DNA from: Opacimonas sp964559075
GTDB taxonomy: Bacteria; Pseudomonadota; Gammaproteobacteria; Enterobacterales; Alteromonadaceae
NCBI GenBank assembly: GCA_964559075.1
Contig: CAZLGJ010000151.1
Location: 1 to 5,597, forward strand
Reading direction: 5' to 3'
Length of the DNA stretch: 5,597 nucleotides
The first letter of the stretch is position 1, and each line of letters opens with the position of its first letter. The position numbers and the translations under genes are program-made. Positions 1-5,312 of the stretch are shown here, one piece after another. The notes below the pieces were generated by a model, which saw only the letters and a program-made list of their open reading frames with translations, did not search any database and was not told the origin of the DNA.

Positions 1-10
1 TCGGGAAATA

Positions 11-1242
11 CTATCTGTAAATCCACATGAAATCAAGGCTTTTGATGAAACGAATTCCCTCAAAATCAGGTTCCCAGTACTGAGGCTCCAAATCGAGCTC
101 GATATCTGATTTTCCCAGCTTGAACAACCATTTTTTGCCCTCAATCAGGGTGTCGACGCCAACATCACGGTTCACAGAGATGCCAGCTTCAGCGAATGCT
201 TGCGACATCGATTCAGGCAAACTTCCAGCGTCAAGCGTGGGAGTCAGTGCTGATTTGAAGTCTTCCAAGTTAACCATCGCATCCATTTCCATGATCAGAA
301 CCTTGCGGTCCGCCGTTCGGTCACGCTCGTAGGCTCTGATGACGGGTCCCGGAAGGTTGTAGCGGCGGGTGATCAGAACTTGCTCTTCCGGATCGTCTAC
401 CAAGGGAATGCCGTATTTGATTCGGTCTTTGTCTTCTTCAAAATCATCGCCCGGACGCCAGTAATTCATCTGCAGCGTCTTCCGGACAAACGAAATGTTG
501 TCGTCTGAATCGCGTTTCATTCGTTGTGCGTTGGTTAAGCCACTGACGTAAACACTCACGTAATCGACATTCGGATTTACGTCACCCCAGATGGCAACAC
601 CCCAGACACCAACGTTCGAGCTCGATTTGACCTTGGGAATGTCGACTTTTGAAAGCTGGACCCTGTCGAGAAGAGGCATGCGTGGATCTTCCTGAGTCCG
701 GATAGCACGCATAACTGCAGGGTTAATGATTTCTCGATAGCTCAGCTTCACATACTGTTTCTTTGACGGATCGTAAACCCAGCCTTCGAGCGTATGTCGC
801 GGGTGAAAGAAACGGTCTGTATCGTCAAGTGGCTCGCCCTTTTTCAGGTTGTAGGTGACCTTATTGAACTTTGGATCTTTTACCTTCTCGTACGAGAGAG
901 TTTCGCCCAAGTCGCGGATCCGAAAAATCGAATACCACCAGTTCTTGCCACCGAATTTAATCTGCCGCAAGCCGGTCGTCGCATAGTCGTACTGATATAC
1001 GTCCCGGTAAANNNNNNNNNNTGCTGCTCTGCGTTGACCCCAGGTAAGCTTTGAGGCAGCGAAAAACTGTCGCGAGCGTTAAGCTCGCTGGGGATGTCAT
1101 GCAGAACACCGGGCGCAAACTTTCGGTGAGTCACGATTTCTGCAGAATCGTCTTGGGCGACGGCAATGGCCACGCCCGCGAAAAGAACCGCCGAAGCGGC
1201 AATAGCAAAGATATTGAAATGGTTGGTTCGTGCAAATTGCAT
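11..1242 (-). CDS. Signal-peptide-bearing secreted/periplasmic protein of a planctomycete family, unknown function (interrupted by assembly gap)
   Basis: I know no function for this family. ATG at 1242 opens 73 residues: a short basic start, a hydrophobic core (about residues 9-28) and a likely signal peptidase I site after AVA at residue 29, so the mature protein should begin near QDD outside the cytoplasm. After the 10-N gap the reading resumes at YRDVYQYDYATTGLRQIKFG and runs 332 residues to TAG at 11-13. The second part is rich in Trp, Tyr and charged residues. Its segments VWGVAIWGDVNPNVDYVSVY, LPGPVIRAYERDR and the end EGIRFIKSLDFMWIYR resemble a conserved planctomycete family as I remember it. 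No transmembrane helix follows the signal peptide. A TTG at 1254 in the same frame is an alternative start, but ATG gives a better signal peptide; neither has a good Shine-Dalgarno. The two parts are not in frame across exactly 10 N, which I attribute to the placeholder gap length. It is 341-353 bases downstream of spoVG and probably has its own promoter. Confidence 0.85.
1012..1021. other. Assembly gap (10 N)
   Basis: Ten unresolved bases fall inside the secreted-protein gene. On the minus strand the left part ends with two bases of a codon (CA at 1023-1022) and the right part starts with two spare bases (TT at 1011-1010). Reading continuity therefore needs a gap length that leaves remainder 2 on division by 3. 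Ten leaves remainder 1, so 10 is most likely a fixed placeholder and not a measured length. The protein flanks on both sides look like one family member, which argues against two separate genes. Confidence 0.97.
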
Positions 1243-1306
1243 GGAGCTGCCCAAATTCCGGTGGTCAGTTTGAAACGGTCGTTATTCCGGGAACAACGGC
1301 GATTTA

Positions 1307-1312
1307 AGTATA
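1307..1312 (-). promoter_or_regulatory. Possible -10 element for the secreted-protein gene
   Basis: On the minus strand TATACT lies in an A/T-rich stretch 64 bases before the ATG at 1242, which would give a leader of roughly 55-60 bases. A -35 hexamer at the usual 17-base spacing (CGTCCT) is poor. A small inverted repeat, AGGAC/GTCCT around an 8-base loop at 1330-1347, overlaps that position. This is a weak pattern match only, and planctomycete promoters are poorly defined. Confidence 0.2.
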
Positions 1313-1446
1313 GTTGCGAGGTCAAATGCAGGACGAAATAAAGTCCTACCATCCGTGGAATGCTAAAACTTGACCAACACTTTTTCAAAAAATTAGACTG
1401 GTGCCAATCAAGGCAATCGTCATAGGCCTGACAGTCCCACGTTCAG

Positions 1447-1476
1447 CGGAGAGCTTCTCCGTGATAGATCTCTATC
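1447..1476. repeat. Two adjacent perfect inverted repeats (tandem hairpins)
   Basis: Positions 1447-1452 (CGGAGA) pair with 1456-1461 (TCTCCG) around a 3-base loop. One base later 1463-1467 (GATAG) pairs with 1472-1476 (CTATC) around a 4-base loop. Both are perfect, and they would form neighbouring stem-loops in RNA of either strand or paired protein sites in DNA. There is no T tract next to either. Role unknown; possibilities are transcript-end stabilisation of spoVG mRNA or a regulatory site for the gene downstream. Confidence 0.5.
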
Positions 1477-1494
1477 GATGGATCAGCAGCGATC

Positions 1495-1511
1495 GTTTTT
1501 TGTCGAAAAAC
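1495..1511. repeat. A/T-rich inverted repeat downstream of spoVG
   Basis: GTTTTT at 1495-1500 pairs with AAAAAC at 1506-1511 around a 5-base loop. It lies about 85 bases beyond the spoVG stop. The stem is weak, being almost all A-T pairs, and no T run follows the 3' arm on the minus strand, so it does not fit a classical terminator. Recorded as a structure of unknown role. Confidence 0.3.
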
Positions 1512-1595
1512 AAAGGGTTTTGAGCGCGGTCGTCACCAGAAGAATCACGGAAACTTCAGTTCCACGACTGTTTTCGGTTCGTCGGTCGCTTGGAA

Positions 1596-2225
1596 TCAGT
1601 CAAAAATGCCTTGGCCGAAATCGTCCCCAGAAGCCGGAGAGATATCCGGATTGCTTGATGAACCATTGGCCTCGGACTGCTCGGGACGGCTCTTTGTGGA
1701 ATTCGGTGGGCGATTGCCGTCTGAGTGAGCCTTGTCAGTTCGTTCCGCTTTTTCTGAATCTGACCTTTTCGGTTGGTCGACGAATTCGTCCGAACGGACA
1801 TCGGGACCAGCGTCATAGGATTCATCGTAGCGGGATCGATATCCGGGCTGTCGGGCGAGTTCCTGCTCTTTCTTCAGCTCCTCGATGACTCGTTTCTGGA
1901 TCATCTCGCGGCAGCGGGCGTTGATGGGATGAGCAATGTCTGCATACAACTTTGCTCGGCCGTCAGCACCCTGTTGCGGTTTGATCTGACGAAGTTTCTG
2001 TCCGCATTGGTTGCAGTAATTCGCCCGCATGTGGTTTTTGGTACGACACTTTCCGCAGTTCGACGTGAGCTTCCGGCTGGGCATGGCAACGAAAGGGCCT
2101 GAGTTGCCGTCGATGATCTTGAGATCTCTTACGACAAAACACGAATCAAATGTGACGCTACAAAATCCTCTCAGGCGATCTTCCGATGCCTCCATGAGCT
2201 TGATTCTGACTTCCGTAATTTCCAT
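1596..2225 (-). CDS. spoVG: SpoVG family nucleic-acid-binding regulator with inserted zinc ribbon
   Basis: SpoVG proteins are small DNA/RNA-binding regulators, named for a sporulation stage in Bacillus but widespread in non-sporulating bacteria. Residues 1-53 match the family start, including FVVRDLKIIDGN and GPFVAMPSRK. The second half of the domain, YADIAHPINARCREMIQ, appears at about 94-110. In canonical members of 85-100 residues these two blocks nearly touch. Here about 40 residues lie between them, containing a four-cysteine zinc ribbon (C57, C60, C71, C74; CxxC-x10-CxxC). After residue 125 comes a polar, probably disordered tail rich in Ser, Asp, Glu, Lys and Pro, ending in the acidic/hydrophobic GDDFGQGIFD, for a total of 209 residues. 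Planctomycetes do not form endospores, so a sporulation role is excluded by inference. The ATG at 2225 is fixed by a strong Shine-Dalgarno, and ispE ends 11 bases upstream, so the two are one operon. Confidence 0.93.
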   Translation of the reverse strand: MEITEVRIKLMEASEDRLRGFCSVTFDSCFVVRDLKIIDGNSGPFVAMPSRKLTSNCGKCRTKNHMRANYCNQCGQKLRQIKPQQGADGRAKLYADIAHPINARCREMIQKRVIEELKKEQELARQPGYRSRYDESYDAGPDVRSDEFVDQPKRSDSEKAERTDKAHSDGNRPPNSTKSRPEQSEANGSSSNPDISPASGDDFGQGIFD

Positions 2226-2230
2226 CCTGT

Positions 2231-2235
2231 CCTCC
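2231..2235 (-). promoter_or_regulatory. Shine-Dalgarno site of spoVG
   Basis: GGAGG on the minus strand, 5 bases before the ATG at 2225. It sits between the ispE stop codon (2239-2237) and the spoVG start. It is the clearest ribosome site in the window and fixes the start. Strong translation of spoVG relative to ispE is a reasonable inference, because ispE lacks such a site. Confidence 0.85.
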
Positions 2236-2236
2236 G

Positions 2237-3175
2237 CTATCCTGTCTCGACTAGCGCTCGGAACGATTGTTCCTGCCCCAAAGTCGAACAGGCAAAAATC
2301 GTGTTGCCATGGTCCGTTGTTGCAATTTTCGCGGCGCGGCGAGCATCGGCAGCGTTTCGGAAAATTCCGAAGTAGCTGGATCCGCTCCCACTCATCTGAT
2401 GACCAACGCAGTCCAGTTGATCAAACGTCTCCTTTAGTTTGCCAATCGCCGGAGTCATCGACATGGCAAACGTTTCTAGCCGGTTGAATAAATTCTGGCC
2501 GGCTTGATTCCAATTTCCTCTTTGAAGTTCATTCTGCAGTTCATGTGAGCCTTGCGGCATCTCAGGTACTGAGCATTTTCCGTAAACCGCAGCCGTCGAG
2601 AGGCCTGCTTCAGGTTTGGCAATCAAAACAGCCATCCCGGAAGGGATCTCAATGGATTCGATGATTTCTCCTCTTCCGGTGCAGCGAGCTGTACCGCCTC
2701 GAAAGAAAAATGGAACGTCGCTTCCAATCTCTGCCGCAACGGAATCCAGATCGCTGGTGGACAGCCCCAGTTTCCAAATCCAGTTTGCTGCCAAGAGAGC
2801 GCCCGCTGCATTACCAGAGGCACCGCCCAAACCAGCGGCCGAAGGAATTCTCTTTCGCAGATAGACATCGCAGCCAAAACTCGACTTTCCGAATCGGTCC
2901 CTAATGGACTTCATGGCGCGAAGAATCAGGTTGCTGTCGTCGGTCGGAATCGATTCCTTCTTCGTGCAACCCTGTTGATCGATAGAGAGGCTAAAAGCTC
3001 CATCGTCGCGACTCGAAAACTCGAGTTCGTCAAACAAAGAAACGGTAGACATGACAGTTTCAATCTCGTGGAAACCATCGCCCCGCTTTCCCAGCAATTC
3101 AAAAAACAGATTTATCTTGGCTGGAGTAGCTAGCCTTATTAAGCGGCCGTCTCGGCCAGTGTGCCGAATCTTCAT
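2237..3175 (-). CDS. ispE: 4-diphosphocytidyl-2-C-methyl-D-erythritol kinase (CDP-ME kinase)
   Basis: IspE uses ATP to phosphorylate the 2-hydroxyl of CDP-methylerythritol, the fourth step of the cytoplasmic MEP pathway to IPP and DMAPP. It is a GHMP kinase, and all family motifs are visible, numbered from the ATG at 3175. PAKINLFFELLGKRGDGFHE (about 18-37) holds the catalytic Lys20 and Asn22. The glycine-rich ATP loop PSAAGLGGASGNAA is at 111-124. GSDVPFFFRGG (151-161) carries the catalytic Asp153. The C-terminal GHMP motif MSGSGSS is at 261-267. The length of 312 residues is slightly above the usual 280-300. A GTG at 3196 would add seven residues; I chose ATG because the homologous region starts just after it and neither start has a Shine-Dalgarno. 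It is the first gene of an operon with spoVG and is transcribed away from the DUF368 gene. No active-site residue is missing, so it should be functional. Confidence 0.96.
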   Translation of the reverse strand: MKIRHTGRDGRLIRLATPAKINLFFELLGKRGDGFHEIETVMSTVSLFDELEFSSRDDGAFSLSIDQQGCTKKESIPTDDSNLILRAMKSIRDRFGKSSFGCDVYLRKRIPSAAGLGGASGNAAGALLAANWIWKLGLSTSDLDSVAAEIGSDVPFFFRGGTARCTGRGEIIESIEIPSGMAVLIAKPEAGLSTAAVYGKCSVPEMPQGSHELQNELQRGNWNQAGQNLFNRLETFAMSMTPAIGKLKETFDQLDCVGHQMSGSGSSYFGIFRNAADARRAAKIATTDHGNTIFACSTLGQEQSFRALVETG

Positions 3176-3238
3176 GTTGTTCAACAAAGGTCGCACGGTT
3201 CAGCATCGCAAACCGAGTCGACGTCCAGATGTTCATCA

Positions 3239-3251
3239 ATAAGCAACTTAT
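3239..3251. repeat. Short inverted repeat, candidate operator
   Basis: ATAAG at 3239-3243 and CTTAT at 3247-3251 form a perfect 5-3-5 inverted repeat about 65 bases upstream of the ispE start. A second near-palindrome, CGACA-CT-TGTCG, follows at 3261-3272. Arms this short occur by chance, so these are candidates only. Confidence 0.25.
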
Positions 3252-3328
3252 CAAATTGCGCGACACTTGTCGAAACAAAACTCTGGTTTATTTTCGATCC
3301 GACTTGCTTATAGGTTGCCTAATTTGAC

Positions 3329-3348
3329 AGTTGAGACAGCGATCAACT
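3329..3348. repeat. Inverted repeat overlapping the TTGACA box
   Basis: AGTTGA at 3329-3334 and TCAACT at 3343-3348 form a perfect 6-8-6 inverted repeat, with arm centres 14 bases apart. It begins at the last base of the TTGACA element (3324-3329). A dimeric regulator bound here would sit just downstream of the -35 box of the DUF368 gene, a classical repressor position. Function is inferred from position only. Confidence 0.3.
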
Positions 3349-3451
3349 TCCTAACACAAACTGAAACGCCCTTGCGGTTCTCTTCAACATCTCGAAGACT
3401 GTGCAATTTTGAAAGACTGTGTCTACGCATACTGAATCGGTACCAACTTCC

Positions 3452-4495
3452 ATGAATCTCGAAACGCAAAGCGATACTTCATCCGACATGCCAAAATCTT
3501 CCACCGAATGCGTAGAACATTCGTCTGATTTGTCTTCTGCGACATTGGTGACCCGGTCGGCATACGGAGGCGTTTTGATGGGGTTAGCGAATCTGGTTCC
3601 GGGAATCAGTGGTGGGACAATGCTGTTGGCTGCAGGGATCTACCCAAAATTTATTAACGCGATCGCAGACGTCACGCGATTTCGAATTCGATTGAACTCT
3701 GTCCTCGTTTTAGGAACAGTGGTCGCCGCAGCGGGTATTTCGATTCTACTTTTTGCTGGTCTGTTAAAAGACTTGGTCGTGAACCAGCGCTGGATCATGT
3801 ACAGCTTGTTCATTGGTTTGACGCTAGGTGGCGTTCCGCTGGTTTACAAAATGGTAAAACCACTCTCTCTGAAGAGCATTTTGGCTGGCGTTGTTGCGTT
3901 TGCTGCGATGGTTGTTTTGGCCTTGCTGCAGAGCTATGGCTATTCTGGGAAGGGCTCGGGAAACTTCGTCATGATGGTGATCGCGGGTCTTGCAGGCGCA
4001 AGCGCGATGATTTTGCCAGGCGTGTCGGGTGGCTATTTGCTTTTGTTGCTTGGTCAGTACGTTCCAATCCTTGGCGGAATCGACCAACTGAAGGAGGCTC
4101 TCAAGGCTCGCGATTTTTCGGCCGCGCTCGAACCTGGAATTTCCGTAGTGCTCCCAGTCGGAATTGGCGTGGTTTTGGGCGTCGTTGTCGTCGGCAACTT
4201 GCTGAAATGGTTGCTTGAAAAGTATCGCGAACCAACTTTGGGAGCGCTGCTAGGATTATTGCTCGGTTCGACCATTGGGCTGTGGCCCTTTCAAGTTGGC
4301 GTTGCGCCACAGATCGGAGACACGATTAAGGCACAAATAGTCACCGCCGATAACATCGCGGAAATTGACAAGGAAGACTGGAAGACAGAAGTGTTTCGAC
4401 CTGACGCCCAGCAGATGATCGGTTCGGTAGCTTTAGTCGTGCTTGGACTTGGCGTGACGATGGGAGTATCGAGGTTAGGTGGAGATCAAGGTTAG
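3452..4495 (+). CDS. DUF368 integral membrane protein, probable polyprenyl(undecaprenyl)-phosphate translocase, PopT family
   Basis: Members of the DUF368 family (PopT) recycle undecaprenyl phosphate from the outer to the inner face of the cytoplasmic membrane, so that the carrier can be recharged for peptidoglycan and other envelope polymers. Numbered from the ATG at 3452 (347 residues): a Ser/Thr-rich soluble N-terminus (1-37), then mostly hydrophobic membrane segments. The family signature occurs twice, in LANLVPGISGG (about 45-55) and ASAMILPGVSGG (183-194), as expected of an internally duplicated transporter fold. A polar loop (about 283-320) precedes the last helix (321-339). Both signature copies are intact. 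The start is uncertain: GTG at 3419 would add 11 residues and has a weak GAAAG ahead of it, ATG at 3488 would remove 12, and none affects the membrane part. It faces ispE, which feeds the same lipid pool. The family is clear; the exact substrate is inferred. Confidence 0.9.
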   Translation: MNLETQSDTSSDMPKSSTECVEHSSDLSSATLVTRSAYGGVLMGLANLVPGISGGTMLLAAGIYPKFINAIADVTRFRIRLNSVLVLGTVVAAAGISILLFAGLLKDLVVNQRWIMYSLFIGLTLGGVPLVYKMVKPLSLKSILAGVVAFAAMVVLALLQSYGYSGKGSGNFVMMVIAGLAGASAMILPGVSGGYLLLLLGQYVPILGGIDQLKEALKARDFSAALEPGISVVLPVGIGVVLGVVVVGNLLKWLLEKYREPTLGALLGLLLGSTIGLWPFQVGVAPQIGDTIKAQIVTADNIAEIDKEDWKTEVFRPDAQQMIGSVALVVLGLGVTMGVSRLGGDQG

Positions 4496-4528
4496 CTCGG
4501 TTTGAGCAGTTAGTCTGAAGTACGGCTT

Positions 4529-4547
4529 GGAACTTTTCACGAGTTCC
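4529..4547. terminator. Hairpin between convergent genes, possible terminator
   Basis: GGAACT at 4529-4534 pairs perfectly with AGTTCC at 4542-4547 around a 7-base loop, in the 81-base spacer where the DUF368 gene and the 238-residue-protein gene converge. The position suits a bidirectional terminator. No T run follows on either strand, so termination may need other factors, or the repeat may be incidental. Confidence 0.3.
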
Positions 4548-4576
4548 GCTGCAAGAAATCCGATTCGAGGCGACTG

Positions 4577-5293
4577 TTATTCTTTTTCGCCGACTTCCTC
4601 GGGAGTCTTCATTTCCATATTTGATAAATGAAGCAGAAGAACATATCGATCGTCTTTCGTGCGCCCCTCAAGGAAACCCCTGTATGGAACGCTGCCGCGA
4701 CGCAGGATCAGTGGCTGGTTTGATTTGGGGCCTGCACCTAGGAGCATCATCGAATCCCGGTCTTCCAGATCCTTGGCCATCGCGTAGAGAAAGTCGTAGG
4801 TCAGGCCGTTGATATGGGTAAGCTGCATCTTGCTGGCGAAGACAAATTTGCGAATGACTTCGGATCGCTTCAGGAATTTCCCAGTCCATTTAAGCGGTAG
4901 CTCATTAGAAACATTTTGAGGCACGAGAGACTTCGGACGCCTGTCCTTTTCGGTGCCGTCTGGGTCGCGAATGATTTCGAACTGTTGGACTCGATGCACC
5001 ATTTCCTGATCTTTATCAACGAAAACACGAGAAGTACCCTGCAACGAGAGACCAACCATTTCAAGATTCACTTCCGGGTCACCGTCGACAATTGCTTGAG
5101 ATACGGTGTCGAGATCACCGAATTCCTTGACGAGCGCTTGCGTATCGTGATCCAGCGTTGATTTAAGAATGCGAACATTGGATGCTTGACGAGATTGCGA
5201 ATCGACCCAGCGAACTCGTAACGGAATGGTTGCGGTTTCCATGTTGACGACGGCGTCACGGTTTGAGCTGTTGCTGATATTGATTTCAGGCAT
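4577..5293 (-). CDS. Conserved protein of unknown function, planctomycete-type
   Basis: I do not recognise a named domain, though the sequence resembles uncharacterised planctomycete proteins as I remember them. The 238 residues have no signal peptide or membrane segment, so it should be cytoplasmic. The N-terminal part has alternating hydrophobic/polar strands (ATIPLRVRWVDSQSRQASNV). The middle (about 98-135) is strongly charged. The C-terminal third has a helix and strands around MQLTHINGLTYDFLYAMAKD, then GAGPKSNQPLILRRGSVPYR and a strand VLLLHLSNMEM before a Glu/Lys-rich end. I see no nucleotide-binding loop, metal-binding cluster or obvious catalytic motif, so a structural, adaptor or binding role is possible. 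The ATG at 5293 is supported by GAGGA six bases upstream. The gene begins 19 bases after the methyltransferase stop on the same strand, which suggests cotranscription. Codon use and base content match the neighbours, so nothing indicates recent transfer. Confidence 0.85.
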   Translation of the reverse strand: MPEINISNSSNRDAVVNMETATIPLRVRWVDSQSRQASNVRILKSTLDHDTQALVKEFGDLDTVSQAIVDGDPEVNLEMVGLSLQGTSRVFVDKDQEMVHRVQQFEIIRDPDGTEKDRRPKSLVPQNVSNELPLKWTGKFLKRSEVIRKFVFASKMQLTHINGLTYDFLYAMAKDLEDRDSMMLLGAGPKSNQPLILRRGSVPYRGFLEGRTKDDRYVLLLHLSNMEMKTPEEVGEKE

Positions 5294-5299
5294 TCGTTT

Positions 5300-5304
5300 T
5301 CCTC
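5300..5304 (-). promoter_or_regulatory. Shine-Dalgarno site of the 238-residue protein gene
   Basis: GAGGA on the minus strand, 6 bases before the ATG at 5293 and just past the upstream gene's TGA (5315-5313). It confirms the start and supports translation from a transcript shared with the methyltransferase gene. Confidence 0.75.
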
Positions 5305-5312
5305 AGTTTGAT

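Larger units (their letters stand above)
1243..1595. other. Gene-free spacer between spoVG and the secreted-protein gene
   Basis: About 350 bases with no convincing coding sequence on either strand; open frames here lack start context and family resemblance. It must hold the 3' end of the ispE-spoVG transcript and the promoter of the secreted-protein gene. It contains several short inverted repeats (1330-1347, 1447-1461, 1463-1476, 1495-1511, and an imperfect one at 1549-1563). None is followed on the minus strand by a run of T, so I cannot name a standard intrinsic terminator. I see no tRNA or known small RNA signature. Confidence 0.7.
3176..3451. promoter_or_regulatory. Divergent intergenic control region, ispE / DUF368 gene
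   Basis: About 276 bases separate the two divergent starts, and both promoters must lie here. The stretch is A/T-richer than its flanks. On the plus strand TTGACA at 3324-3329 is a perfect -35 match, but the sequence 17 bases on (CTTCCT) is a poor -10. On the minus strand I find no paired boxes I trust. Three short inverted repeats cluster at 3239-3348 and could bind one regulator acting on both directions. A 9-base direct repeat (AAGACTGTG) occurs at 3395-3403 and 3413-3421, the second copy covering an alternative GTG start at 3419. Confidence 0.5.

Noticed and set aside
1051..1388. Small frames on both strands across the start of the secreted-protein gene and its upstream spacer
   Set aside because: They overlap a clear signal-peptide coding region in other frames and show no start context or family resemblance.
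1495..1511. A/T-rich hairpin as an intrinsic terminator of spoVG
   Set aside because: The stem is almost all A-T, and no T run follows the 3' arm on the minus strand.
1478..1888. Open frame of 136 codons on the plus strand
   Set aside because: Its second half is antisense to spoVG and the composition is Arg/Pro/Ser-rich, as expected of a shadow frame; it has no ribosome site.
2029..2487. Open frame of 152 codons on the plus strand
   Set aside because: It lies antisense to the ends of spoVG and ispE, both secure family members, and its translation has no recognisable pattern.
3419..3451. GTG at 3419 as the start of the DUF368 protein
   Set aside because: It is possible, with a weak GAAAG upstream, but it only extends an unconserved polar tail. 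ATG at 3452 is preferred, and the call is not secure.
4054..4310. Minus-strand frames inside the DUF368 gene
   Set aside because: They are antisense to a membrane protein with both family signatures intact; the translations are low-complexity by-products.
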